Source of the DNA: Paenibacillus_S sp043945595
Lineage (GTDB): Bacteria; Bacillota; Bacilli; Paenibacillales; NBRC-103111
Direction: 5' to 3'
Assembly: GCF_043945595.1 (NCBI RefSeq)
Contig: NZ_JBIFNP010000001.1
Location: 5,952,001 to 6,016,000, forward strand
Length of the DNA stretch: 64,000 bases
Shown: positions 8,543 to 16,994 of the stretch, in pieces
Layout of the letters: the number at the start of each line of letters is the position of its first letter
How positions within the stretch are numbered: position 1 is the stretch's first letter
Position numbers and translations under genes: made by a program
The notes under the pieces: model-generated
Databases searched by the model: none
Told to the model about the DNA's origin: nothing
What the model saw: only the letters and a program-made list of their open reading frames with translations

Positions 8543-9763
8543 ATGGGATTATGGACAAAGGAACAACTCCGCGCATTCATCAAGGAGAATAAGCTGGTCA
8601 CCGCGCAGGATGCACAAAATGCCTTGAAAGACTTGTTCGCCGAAACGTTGCAAGAGATGCTTGAGGCCGAGATGGATACGCATCTAGGTTACGAGAAGCA
8701 CGATGTACAAAACAAGCAGACAAGCAACAGTCGTAACGGTAAGAGCAAGAAGAAGATCACTAGCGAGTACGGCGAGCAGGAAATCACCGTGCCTAGGGAC
8801 CGTTTCAGTGAGTTCGAACCTCTCGTAGTGAAGAAGAATCAGTCCAGTGTAACCGGTATCGAGGATCAAATTATCGCGCTCTATGCCAAAGGAGTCAGCA
8901 CAAGAGAAATCCAGGATCATCTGCAGAATCTATACGGCATTGACGTCTCGCCAACGATGATCTCAAACGTCACGAACAAGATCATTCCCCTCATCAAAGA
9001 GTGGCAGAATCGCCCGCTACAAGGCGTTTACGCAGTTGTCTTTCTGGATGCCATCCACTTCAAGGTCAAGCAGGACGGCGCCATTGTAAACAAGGCAGGC
9101 TATATGGTCATCGGGATCGATCTGGACGGCAACAAAGACGTACTGGGCATGTGGATCGGTGAGAACGAGTCGGCGAAGTTCTGGCTCAGCGTGCTGAATG
9201 ATCTCAAAAACCGCGGCGTACAGGACATTCTCATCACCTGTGTCGACAACCTGACGGGCTTCTCACAAGCGATCACCGCATGCTATCCGAAGACCGAAAT
9301 CCAAAAGTGTATCATCCACCAGATCCGTAACTCTACGCGCTACGTCTCTTACAAGGATCTAAAGAAAGTAACGGCGGACCTGAAGCCGATCTACAAAGCG
9401 GTAACGGAGGAAATGGCGCTTGTGGAGCTCGATCGTTTCGAAGAAGCCTGGGGAGCTAAATACCCGCTCATTATCCGCTCCTGGCGCAACAATTGGGACG
9501 AGCTGGCCACGTTCTTCAAATATCCGCCCGAACTACGTAAACTCATCTATACCACCAACATGATCGAAAGCTACCACCGCCAGCTTCGCAAAGTAACCAA
9601 AGGAAAAAGCATCTTCCCAAGCGATGAAGCGCTGCTGAAAATGCTCTACCTCGTCACCATGGACGTCACGCGTAAATGGACGGGACGCGTCCAGAACTGG
9701 GGACAGATGCTTCTCCAACTTTCTGTGTTCTATCCGGATCGGATCGGTCAACATTTGCCTTGA
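8543..9763 (+). CDS. IS256-family transposase
   Basis: 406 residues from the ATG at 8543 (GGGAG upstream; a TTG at 8531 is less likely). The N-terminal domain is typical (LFAETLQEMLEAEMDTHLGY, then basic NSRNGKSKKKITSEYGEQEI). The catalytic triad is visible: D in VVFLDAIHFKV, D in TCVDNLTGFSQAI, E in TTNMIESYHRQLRKVTKGK. It ends ...YPDRIGQHLP. The length matches the family (390-420 residues), so it should be active. Confidence 0.95.
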   Translation: MGLWTKEQLRAFIKENKLVTAQDAQNALKDLFAETLQEMLEAEMDTHLGYEKHDVQNKQTSNSRNGKSKKKITSEYGEQEITVPRDRFSEFEPLVVKKNQSSVTGIEDQIIALYAKGVSTREIQDHLQNLYGIDVSPTMISNVTNKIIPLIKEWQNRPLQGVYAVVFLDAIHFKVKQDGAIVNKAGYMVIGIDLDGNKDVLGMWIGENESAKFWLSVLNDLKNRGVQDILITCVDNLTGFSQAITACYPKTEIQKCIIHQIRNSTRYVSYKDLKKVTADLKPIYKAVTEEMALVELDRFEEAWGAKYPLIIRSWRNNWDELATFFKYPPELRKLIYTTNMIESYHRQLRKVTKGKSIFPSDEALLKMLYLVTMDVTRKWTGRVQNWGQMLLQLSVFYPDRIGQHLP

Positions 9764-9800
9764 GTACCGAACTCCCCCTCGGGGGAGCTTCTCTCTAAAT

Positions 9801-9828
9801 GAGTTTACACAAAATTATTGACAGACCC
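9801..9828 (-). repeat. IS256 right inverted repeat
   Basis: Plus-strand sequence GAGTTTACACAAAATTATTG continuing to CAGACCC, the inverted counterpart of 8471-8498. Confidence 0.85.
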
Positions 9829-9957
9829 TCGCTTTGGGAAAAGAAACAAGCCGAGCGAAAACTCAGGGCAGATGCCTTGATTCCGGTCGGCTTAGCGGCA
9901 AACTTATTTTGCTTAGTGGCAGACTTTAAGTGTTCACCGGGAAACTAATTTTGTTGT

Positions 9958-11976
9958 CTACAAACCATTCCTCACCAACAAAGCTACCGATTCTACGTGC
10001 ACCGTATGCGGGAACATATCCACCGGCTGCACCTCGACGGTGGAATACCCGCCTTCCTCAAGCACCTGCAAGTCCCGCGCGAGTGTCGACGGGTTGCACG
10101 ACACGTAAACCACGCGGGCGGGCCGCATCGCGAGGATGGTCTCGAGCAGCGCGGCGTCGCAGCCCTTGCGCGGCGGGTCAACCACGATGACGTCAGGGGC
10201 GATGCCCTGACGCCGCCATTCGGGGATGACCACCTCCGCCGCGCCGGTCTCGAACTGAACGTTGCGGATGCCGTTCAGCCGCGCATTGCGCCGAGCATCG
10301 TCGATCGCTTCACCGACGATCTCGACGCCGTACACTTGGCGCGCCCGCTGTGCCAAGAACAAAGAGATCGTGCCGATGCCGCAATAGGCATCGATCACGG
10401 TCTCTTCGCCGCTCAGCCCGGCGAAGTCCAAGGCTTTGCCGTACAGCACCTCAGTCTGTACGGGGTTCACTTGATAAAACGATCGCGCGGAGATCGCGAA
10501 TCGGATGTCCCCGATCGTGTCGTAGATCACATCGTCGCCCCAAAGCACCTTCGTCTTGTCGCCAAAGATGACGTTGGTACTCTCTTTGTTGATATTTTGG
10601 CAGATGCTTTTGAGACCGGGAATTGCTTCACGCAGCAATCCGACCAGCTCGTCCGCATGCGGAAGGCTCTCGCCGTTCGTGATCAGGACGACCATGATCT
10701 CGCCCGTGTTGAAGCCGTACCGTGCCACGACATGGCGCAGCAGGCCTTTATGCGTCTCCTCGTTGTAGGCACGGATGCCAAGCTCTCGAGCGACCCGTTT
10801 GACCTCAGCCACAACGAGGTCATTGTTCTCCTGCTGGATGAGACAGGCTTCCATGTCGATGATCCGGTGGCTGCCCTGGGCGTAGAAGCCCCCGACCAGC
10901 CCGCCTTCTCTGTCTGCGCTAGCGGCCTCAAAGCCTATGGGCACCTGCGCCTTGTTGCGATAACGCCAAGGATCGTCCATTCCCAGGGTTGGATGGACAA
11001 CGATTCCTTTTGCGTTCAAGTATCCATCCGTCCGCTCATCGGCGCTAACCGAAGCTTCCATACCAGCTCCCGCTACCTTTAGCTTTCCGATTCGTTCCAG
11101 GTTATCTATCACCAGCTGACGCTTGAAGCGCAGCTGCGCGTCGTAGCTCAAGTGCTGCAGCTGGCAGCCGCCGCACTGGCTGTAGATCGGACAGGGCGCC
11201 GCGATCCGGTCCGGGCTCGCTTTGATTATTTTCAACAGCTTACCGTAGCCATACTGTTTCTTCAACTTCAACGCTTTGACAAGCACCCGCTCGCCGTGGA
11301 GCGCTCCAGGAATAAAAAGGGTATAGCCGCTGACGCGGCCTACCCCTTCGCCCTCATGGCCGATTCCGACAATATCGGCTTCGTATTCACCGTTCTTCTC
11401 CACCGGCAGGCCGCTTAAATCCGCAGCCGCTTGCTGTCTTCCTCTGCTCGGCGGACGTCCCGGGGACCCAGCAGACTTTGAGACGGCCGTCGCTCCACCA
11501 CGCGTCTTCGCCAAAGCACCCGCTTCTGTCGCTCTCAACGCTGCTTCTCGGGCTCTTCTGCCCGCTTGGCTCCCTGCTCCCGCAGTCCCAGCTCGCTTCT
11601 CCGACGCGGTCGCCGCTCTGCCACGAGCTCGCGCCAATGCCCCCGCTTTTGCCGCTTTGACCTCCGCTGCTTCTCGGGCTCTTCCGCCCGCACGGCCTTT
11701 TGCTCCCGCAGTCCCTGCAGACTTCAACACAGCTCCCGCACCGCCACGCGTCCTCGCCAAAGCGCCCACTTCAGGCATGTTCGCCCCTGCGCCAGGGCCC
11801 CTTCTCTCTGCATAGCCCCCTGCACTTGCACCAGCAGCTGCAGACTTCCTTCCGCCAGCCTCTGGTCCGGAGCTCCGCTCAGCCCTTGCCTTACCCGCTC
11901 CCGCATTTGTTCCCGCTCCCGCATTTGTTCCCGCTCCGCCTCGGAAGCCCTTGCCGTTACTGCTCTTCTTGCTCAT
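9958..11976 (-). CDS. rlmD: 23S rRNA (uracil-C5)-methyltransferase with long repetitive N-terminal tail
   Basis: 672 residues from the ATG at 11976 (CTGGAG 12 nt upstream); it overlaps the dgkB stop by 20 bp. Residues 1-192 are Ala/Gly/Arg-rich low complexity with a 41-residue repeat. The enzyme follows: TRAM domain 193-255 (EADIVGIGHEGEGVGRV), an iron-sulphur motif CPIYSQCGGC plus a fourth Cys in MEACLIQ, SAM motif VIDAYCGIGTISLFLA, VVDPPRKGCD, and catalytic Cys in VYVSCNPSTLARDL. It methylates uracil C5 in 23S rRNA (U1939 and/or U747; Bacillus homologues can do both). Usual length is 450-460 residues, so the tail is additional. It may bind RNA; that is inference. Confidence 0.92.
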   Translation of the reverse strand: MSKKSSNGKGFRGGAGTNAGAGTNAGAGKARAERSSGPEAGGRKSAAAGASAGGYAERRGPGAGANMPEVGALARTRGGAGAVLKSAGTAGAKGRAGGRAREAAEVKAAKAGALARARGRAATASEKRAGTAGAGSQAGRRAREAALRATEAGALAKTRGGATAVSKSAGSPGRPPSRGRQQAAADLSGLPVEKNGEYEADIVGIGHEGEGVGRVSGYTLFIPGALHGERVLVKALKLKKQYGYGKLLKIIKASPDRIAAPCPIYSQCGGCQLQHLSYDAQLRFKRQLVIDNLERIGKLKVAGAGMEASVSADERTDGYLNAKGIVVHPTLGMDDPWRYRNKAQVPIGFEAASADREGGLVGGFYAQGSHRIIDMEACLIQQENNDLVVAEVKRVARELGIRAYNEETHKGLLRHVVARYGFNTGEIMVVLITNGESLPHADELVGLLREAIPGLKSICQNINKESTNVIFGDKTKVLWGDDVIYDTIGDIRFAISARSFYQVNPVQTEVLYGKALDFAGLSGEETVIDAYCGIGTISLFLAQRARQVYGVEIVGEAIDDARRNARLNGIRNVQFETGAAEVVIPEWRRQGIAPDVIVVDPPRKGCDAALLETILAMRPARVVYVSCNPSTLARDLQVLEEGGYSTVEVQPVDMFPHTVHVESVALLVRNGL
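11461..11766 (-). repeat. 123-bp tandem repeat inside rlmD
   Basis: It encodes about two and a half units of 41 residues beginning GALARTRGG, GALARARGR and GALAKTRGG at residues 71, 112 and 153. Each continues with K-x-AGTAGA/AGSPGR and GRAREAA-type segments. Spacing is exactly 41 residues both times. Confidence 0.7.
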
Positions 11977-12940
11977 GTTCGTCCACTCCAGCTTTAGTTT
12001 TCCATGGCAGCTTAATCTGCTGTAATGGGTGCTGCTTATATACCGATTGCCCGCTCTCGTCCACAAAAATATGCAAATGAGACGGCAGGTTCGTAAAGAC
12101 GCACGGCAGGGTGCCGCCGAATTCGCCGTCCAGATTGATCTGTACATAATCCGGTGAGGTCACTTGGATATTGCGCGTCTGCAAATAAATAATGTTCGGG
12201 TCGCCCAGATGCTCACCGCGGAGCGCTAGGGAAACGACGCGGATGAACTCCGCGAGGTTGCACTTTTTGAGGATCAGCACGTCGAACAGGCCGTCGCTGA
12301 GCGACGCGTCCGGGGCCAGCCGTTCGAAGCCGCCGACGGAGTTGGAGTTCGAGATGAGGAACAGCATCACTTCCTCGTGGATATCTCCCTCATCGGTCCG
12401 GATGTACAGATCGATGGGCCGCAGCCGCGGCAGCTTCTCCAGCCCTTTCATATAATAGGCCATCTGGCCGATCATCGTTTTCAGCTTGCTCGGCACCTCG
12501 TACGTCAGCTCCGTCAAGGAGCCGCCGCCGGCGATGTTGATAAAATAGCGCTGGTTCATTTTGCCGACGTCGATAACGCGCGTATGCTGCTGCAAAATGA
12601 CGTCAACCGCGCCTTCCCAGCTTCGCGGAATGTTGAGCGCACGGGCGAAGTCGTTCGTCGTCCCGAGCGGCAAAATACCGAGCGGCGGGCGGTTTTCCTT
12701 CTCCGCCATGCCGTTGATGACCTCGTACAGCGTGCCGTCGCCGCCCGCTGCGATGATAATATCGAAGCCGCGCGCAACCGCATCCGCCGCGGCGAGCGTT
12801 GCGTCGCCTTCGCCGATCGTCGCGTGCGTCGAGGTCTCGAGACCGCCGCGCTCCAGCCGCTGCAAAATTTCCGGCAGCCGCTTTTTAATTTCCTCTCTGC
12901 CGGAGGATGGATTATAAATCAACCTTGCTCGTTTGGCCAT
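11957..12940 (-). CDS. dgkB: Diacylglycerol/lipid kinase
   Basis: 327 residues from the ATG at 12940 (MAKRARLIYNPSSGREE, the usual family start; a GTG at 12952 is also in frame). The DAGK catalytic domain shows IYNPSSG, AAGGDGTLYEVINGM and LGILPLGTTNDFARAL, the nucleotide-binding signatures of the DgkB/YegS family. A C-terminal beta-sandwich contains ISNSNSVGGFERLAPDA and INLDGEFGG. DgkB phosphorylates diacylglycerol released during lipoteichoic acid synthesis, returning it to phospholipid synthesis at the inner membrane face. Its 3' end overlaps rlmD, a pairing often seen in Bacillales. Confidence 0.92.
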   Translation of the reverse strand: MAKRARLIYNPSSGREEIKKRLPEILQRLERGGLETSTHATIGEGDATLAAADAVARGFDIIIAAGGDGTLYEVINGMAEKENRPPLGILPLGTTNDFARALNIPRSWEGAVDVILQQHTRVIDVGKMNQRYFINIAGGGSLTELTYEVPSKLKTMIGQMAYYMKGLEKLPRLRPIDLYIRTDEGDIHEEVMLFLISNSNSVGGFERLAPDASLSDGLFDVLILKKCNLAEFIRVVSLALRGEHLGDPNIIYLQTRNIQVTSPDYVQINLDGEFGGTLPCVFTNLPSHLHIFVDESGQSVYKQHPLQQIKLPWKTKAGVDEHEQEEQ

Positions 12941-13175
12941 TCTTTTCTTCACCCGTTCGCTTCAATTTCCTTGTTATAGCCGGCTTTCCTATGTATGTTC
13001 ATTATCCGTTATAAGTTTTATTACCCGCAGATTCGCGGTTTGCTTATATCGGCAGCTTGCCCAGCGGATCCGTTCAGATTGTCTGAGTCCGCTCCGGCCC
13101 TATATCCGATGGTAATCGATGAAGAATGGGCTCACCCAAAAATTCGCCTTACCTATGCCGTCGTACTAAGCTTAG

Positions 13176-13952
13176 CTACCTGTGCTGCATCAAACCTAGA
13201 AAAGGCGCCGTCTGCCGCTCCATCCACCGCGAGAGCAGCGAGTGCGGAAGCAGCGCTTTCCCATTGTATCTGTATATATACCCGTTCATGCGAGCCGGAA
13301 TCACTTCGTTGGTAAAATACCCTTCGCTGAGAAACAGCGGGACGACCAGCACCGCATGCTCCGGCTTGAGCTGATGCCACCTTTGCATTTTCTGCGGAAG
13401 CTGGTCCGGCAGCAGCATCGCCGTATCGACTTCGTCGAAGCCTCCAAGCGTCCGGATACGGGAGGCAAGCCGTTCCATGCCTTCGAGCCAGCGCTGATGA
13501 AAGCCTTCTTCTACGCTGCCATGTCCAACCAGGATAACGATTTCCCGTTGAGGGTCGACGGACAACGGCTTCATTTTTTCATACAGGATGTCCGCAATGA
13601 TCGGATCATCGTCAATCGGAGAAGTGAAATGGATCCGCGCCCGAATCGCAAAAGGCGTCATATCCGTCGGCAGCAGCGGCTCCGGCTTCACACCCAGAGC
13701 ATAGCTGATTTCATCGATATGCGTGCTTCCCGACGACACGAAGAAAGGAATTACCACAATATCCGTCACGCCGAGCGACTCCAGATGCGTAATTCCGTCC
13801 TGAATGAGCCGCCCTTCGACAATTTCAAGAAAAGACGAAAACACCGGCACACCTTGAGGCACACGCATAGCAAGAACGGCCTCGTCAACCAGACGAACCC
13901 ATTCCTCGCTGCGTGAACCGTGGCTGATGACTAGTATACCCAAGCTGCTCAA
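13176..13952 (-). CDS. CbiX/SirB-type sirohydrochlorin chelatase
   Basis: 258 residues from the TTG at 13952. The frame is open to 14012, but GAAGGAG sits 6-7 nt before this TTG, and LSSLGILVISHGSRSEEW gives the standard family N-terminus, with the metal-binding His in SHGSR. A second family-typical motif is VILVGHGSVEEGFHQRW, and VVIPFFVSSGSTHIDEI and VVPLFLSEGYFT precede and follow. The two-lobe length matches CbiX long forms. It would insert Co or Fe into sirohydrochlorin. No cobalamin or sirohaem gene adjoins, so substrate is open; generic CbiX-like proteins are common in Paenibacillus. Confidence 0.85.
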   Translation of the reverse strand: MSSLGILVISHGSRSEEWVRLVDEAVLAMRVPQGVPVFSSFLEIVEGRLIQDGITHLESLGVTDIVVIPFFVSSGSTHIDEISYALGVKPEPLLPTDMTPFAIRARIHFTSPIDDDPIIADILYEKMKPLSVDPQREIVILVGHGSVEEGFHQRWLEGMERLASRIRTLGGFDEVDTAMLLPDQLPQKMQRWHQLKPEHAVLVVPLFLSEGYFTNEVIPARMNGYIYRYNGKALLPHSLLSRWMERQTAPFLGLMQHR

Positions 13953-14069
13953 CGGCGTTCTCCTTCCTGTCTTTGCAAAAGATAAACGTTCGATCCGATG
14001 CCCTTTTACCAACCCAAAAAGAAAGGCGCTTCGAAGTGCCCTTCTCGCTTCTTAGATTTAACTTTCCCT

Positions 14070-14095
14070 ATTATACCATAAATATATAGGGTTCG
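14070..14095 (-). promoter_or_regulatory. Candidate promoter of the chelatase gene
   Basis: On the minus strand ATTTATGGTATAATAGGG contains a consensus TATAAT (14070-14075). No good -35 is seen. It would give a leader of about 110 nt before the TTG at 13952. Confidence 0.35.
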
Positions 14096-14658
14096 CCCGC
14101 AATTGGATACGAAAACCATTTATGTCGAAATGGGAGAAAAAGCATTCGTGCTGAAGCACCGCCCGCAAGGCAAGCGTTTTCATTTTACATAACGCCGGGC
14201 GTATGCCTGATGCAGACCAAGCAGAAAAAACGAGCGGGACCAAGGCCATTCCCTGCGATCCCTATTCAGGATCTTGCGGCCCTATCCGCACTCGCTATTT
14301 TCCAGCCGACACAGCGGCTGTGCTCTTGGCTGCACGGCTTATTGCCGGCCTGTGAAACCCATTTTGCCATCCATCTACCACGCCATTAAACGGCTAATCC
14401 GCCAGTCGATCCATCGACTCAGCGAGCCGCCAAACCTTTGAGCCGTTAGTCCACCAGTTCATCAATCCGTTAATCCATCGATCCACCAAGCCATTAATCC
14501 GCCAATCAATCCATTCATCGAATCATTCATCGGTCAATCATCGATTCATTAATCCATCGATCCGTCGAGTCATTGACATTATTCCAGCAGTCCGGTCCAT
14601 CGCTTCCTTTCAACCGCGTCTCCACGCCTAAACAAGGAGCATCCCGGATGCAGTTCTC
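14096..14658. other. Long intergenic stretch, no gene seen
   Basis: About 560 bp between yerC (minus) and the chelatase (minus). Short frames look spurious. The main content is the octameric array at 14370-14577. Confidence 0.5.
14370..14577. repeat. Degenerate 8-bp tandem array
   Basis: About 20 or more units close to TCCATCGA/TCCATCAA follow in 8-bp phase, for example TCCGTTAA, TCCATCGA, TCCACCAA, GCCATTAA, TCCGCCAA. Phase slips occur near 14530. The strands are strongly asymmetric (few G on plus). Confidence 0.65.
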
Positions 14659-14949
14659 TTAACGGCCCAGGCGCTCCAGCGACATTTTGTAGCCGTCGTT
14701 TCCGTAATTCAGGCAGCGCTTAACCCGGGAAATCGTCGCCGTGCTGGCGCCGGTCTCCGCCTCGATCTGGTTATACGTGTTGCCCTTGCGCAGCATCCGC
14801 GCTACCTCCAGACGCTGAGAGAGCGACTGAATTTCGTTCACAGTACATAAATCGTCGAAAAAAACGTAGCATTCCTCAATATCTTTAAGCGTCAAAATCG
14901 CTTCAAACAGCTGATCGATCGCTTTATCATTCAACTTTTTCAATTGCAT
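14659..14949 (-). CDS. yerC: TrpR-like protein YerC/YecD
   Basis: 96 residues from the ATG at 14949 (AAGGGG upstream); the longer open frame lacks an RBS. It is the TrpR/YerC family: LFEAILTLKDIEECYVFFDD, then the helix-turn-helix SLSQRLEVARMLRKGNTYNQ and ETGASTATISRVKRCLNYG. These are small cytoplasmic DNA-binding proteins of unclear target in Bacillales. It ends SLERLGR. The gene stands alone. Confidence 0.92.
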   Translation of the reverse strand: MQLKKLNDKAIDQLFEAILTLKDIEECYVFFDDLCTVNEIQSLSQRLEVARMLRKGNTYNQIEAETGASTATISRVKRCLNYGNDGYKMSLERLGR

Positions 14950-15229
14950 ATTGTTCAACCCCTTGATGGTCTGCTTCAATATCAAACCTGCTTATAACTA
15001 AATAATTCGACACTTTCGGGAGAATTCCTCCCTTTAGAATAGCAAAACTTTACTATTTTTATGCGGTAGTGGGTTAAAACCCAATAAATCGCCGAAAACC
15101 GTGACAGGAGTCCAATCCATCCATTCGCCTATCACATAGACTACATTAGGCAAAACGTCTATTTCATGCGCAAAACGGACCGTACAACAAGGCCCTTTGC
15201 CATAATCCAATCAAAGGAATGTGAATCCC

Positions 15230-15756
15230 GTGAGCTATCATCAAAGACCTACGATAGGCAACCAAGGTGCCCATACCCGCAGCTTTCAGCAAGGATCGCC
15301 TCCTTATTCCGCGGGCGGAGGCGGAGACTTATTTTCCAACCCGTATGCAGGACAACAGCCATTTTCCGGCATGGGAGTCAGCTCCGTGACGCCGGAGTCC
15401 CCAGTCTGCCCGTTCCGGCATCCAACTCGGCAGGCCAAGGCGGCGCCCTAAGCTCGCTGTTCGGCGGCGGAGGCTCCGGAGGAAGCGGCAGCAGTACGTT
15501 TAACGTGGCCCAGGTCAAACAAATGATCGACCGCCTGGGCGGGATCGAAGGCATCATGGATACGATGGGCAAGGTGCAGAAGATGGTGCAAAGCGTACAA
15601 CAAATGGCACCGCTAGTCAAGATGCTGCTCGGCTCCTTCGGCAAAGGCAAAAAAGACGAGGACGCCGATGCGCTCCCGGCCGGACGCAAAAAACGCCGCA
15701 AACGCAAAACAGGCGCCACAGGCAAGCGGCGCACCAAACGCAGAACCGGGCGATAA
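15230..15756 (+). CDS. yqfQ: YqfQ/VrrA-family protein, frameshifted
   Basis: The GTG at 15230 (AAAGGA upstream) opens VSYHQRPTIGNQGAHTRSFQ and a Gly/Pro/Gln-rich region. Near 15395-15405 a missing base moves the frame, after which SLPVPASNSAGQGG and the conserved core QVKQMIDRLGGIEGIMDTMG and QSVQQMAPLVKMLLGSF follow. The tail is strongly basic (RKKRRKRKTGATGKRRTKR). Restoring one base gives 175 residues. YqfQ-like proteins of Bacillales are small and of unknown function. The break may be a sequencing error. Confidence 0.75.
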
Positions 15757-15822
15757 CAAATGAACGGGCTGACCGAGCTGGAATGGAGCCCTTTTCCTCC
15801 AAAAGGGGACATCAAACGAAAA

Positions 15823-15866
15823 GGAGCTGTACCGGACTTGCCGGAGACAGCTCCTTGCTTTTTTTG
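15823..15866 (+). terminator. Rho-independent terminator after yqfQ
   Basis: Stem GGAGCTGT / ACAGCTCC with an inner CGG/CCG, followed by TTGCTTTTTTT. Confidence 0.85.
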
Positions 15867-15964
15867 CTAGGGAGGATCCTTTGCTCTGCACCTTTGTGCA
15901 GTCCTTGAAGCCTATTGATCCTACCGCACTCCACTGGCCTCTTAGCGGACCGTCCGGTTTTAAA

Positions 15965-16001
15965 CAGAAAAATCCGGCAGGAGATCTGGCTCCCGCCGGA
16001 T
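15965..16001 (-). terminator. Terminator after the thuA-like gene
   Basis: Stem ATCCGGC..GGAG / CTCC.GCCGGAT, followed on the minus strand by TTTTCTGTTT. Confidence 0.7.
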
Positions 16002-16047
16002 AGCTTGGGCCGCCTGCAAATAGGCTGACCGTTCGTTCGTTTCACGC

Positions 16048-16785
16048 TTAGCCGCGGACTTTTTCCTTGATTGGCTCCAATGGCTTATGGTTGCCGTACA
16101 CAGGATAATCCCTGGTCGTCGGCGCAGCCCATTTGACCCCGTTGGAAATGACGCGGCGCACCTGCTCGTTGAAGTACGTCGGATACGTTTCGTGGCCCGG
16201 GCGGAAGTAGAAGATTTTGCCTTGGCCGCGGTGGAACGTGCAGCCGCTGCGGAAAACTTCGCCGCCTTCGAACCAGCTGACCAGGATCAGCTCGTCAGGC
16301 TGCGGGATGTCGAAGTGCTCACCGTACATTTCTTCGGCTTCCAGCTCGATATATTGCCCAATGCCTTCCACAATCGGATGCCCCGGGGAAACAACCCACA
16401 GACGCTCTTTGTCGTCCGCTTCTCTCCATTTGAGGTCGCAGGAAGTGCCCATGAGCTTTTTGAAGATTTTGGAGAAATGGCCGGAGTGCAGCACAATCAG
16501 GCCCATGCCGTGCAGCACGCGCTGATGGATACGCTCAACGATAGCTTCGGTCACGTCGCCGTGCGCTTTATGTCCCCACCAGATCAGCACGTCGGTGTTG
16601 TTCAGCTTGTCCTCGGTCAAGCCGTGCTCCGGCTCATCCAATGTCGCATATTGAACCTCGAAATCGGCACCCAGACCTTCGCCGATCGCTTGATGAATGC
16701 CGTTCGGATAGACGGAGCGGACCTTTTCGTTTTCTTTTTCATGACGGAACTCGTTCCATACGGTAACGCGCAATTTTTGGCTCAT
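16048..16785 (-). CDS. ThuA-domain protein
   Basis: 245 residues from the ATG at 16785 (TGGAGG upstream). The ThuA fold is glutamine-amidotransferase-like: LRVTVWNEFRHEKENEKVR, TDVLIWWGHKAHGDV, GMGLIVLHSGHFSKIFKKLM, VVSPGHPIVEGIGQYIEL, YFRPGHETYPTYFNEQV. The family occurs in trehalose and other sugar utilisation loci and in gene sets for sugar modification; the exact reaction is unsettled. An araC gene diverges from it across 209 bp, so control by that regulator is likely. It has its own terminator. Confidence 0.88.
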   Translation of the reverse strand: MSQKLRVTVWNEFRHEKENEKVRSVYPNGIHQAIGEGLGADFEVQYATLDEPEHGLTEDKLNNTDVLIWWGHKAHGDVTEAIVERIHQRVLHGMGLIVLHSGHFSKIFKKLMGTSCDLKWREADDKERLWVVSPGHPIVEGIGQYIELEAEEMYGEHFDIPQPDELILVSWFEGGEVFRSGCTFHRGQGKIFYFRPGHETYPTYFNEQVRRVISNGVKWAAPTTRDYPVYGNHKPLEPIKEKVRG

Positions 16786-16994
16786 GGTTTGTAACCTCCA
16801 GTGAAATGAGTAGCGTTTTCTTGCCTTGATTATATAGGATGACACCGCGGGAAAGATATTCTCAATACTGCCAGCATTGTATGCGATAATGTCCTCGCTG
16901 CGCCAAACGTGCTATACTAATCATGTTTATTTCTTCATGACAGTATGCGATCTTGTTTTGTCATATTTTGTAAGCAGGAGGGATTGTCCCGTCC

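Larger units (their letters stand above)
8471..9828 (+). mobile_element. IS256-family insertion sequence, complete
   Basis: 1,358 bp with one transposase gene. Terminal inverted repeats start GAGTCTGTAAAATAAACTGT on the left and GGGTCTGTCAATAATTTTGT on the right (reverse complement); both share GTGTAAACTC at the inner end. The flanks TCGCTTCG (8463-8470) and TCGCTTTG (9829-9836) match 7 of 8 bases and are a plausible 8-bp target duplication, the size expected for this family. It appears structurally intact. Confidence 0.88.
7981..9957. mobile_element. Non-coding element with IS21-like multiple end repeats, split by IS256
   Basis: The left side has three related motifs: TGTCAATTTTCAAATAAGTT (7981), GCAAAATAAGTTTGCCGCT (about 8092) and GCAAAATAAGTTTGATGCT (about 8170). 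The right side has inverted copies AGCGGCAAACTTATTTTGCT (about 9893) and AAACTAATTTTGTTGTCTAC (about 9942). Repeated subterminal sites at both ends are typical of the IS21 family, yet no istA or istB remnant is seen. If the IS256 copy (8471-9828) and one target copy are removed, about 610 bp without a gene remains, so it may be a non-autonomous derivative. Outer limits are approximate. Confidence 0.45.

Noticed and set aside
9997..11082. Long plus-strand frame opposite rlmD
   Set aside because: Antisense shadow of a GC-rich gene; no motifs, while the minus strand shows all methyltransferase motifs.
14058..14249. 63-codon minus-strand ORF
   Set aside because: No RBS, no family features, overlaps the candidate promoter of the chelatase gene.
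14370..14577. CRISPR or minisatellite coding repeat
   Set aside because: 8-bp period without spacers; no open frame follows the repeat convincingly.
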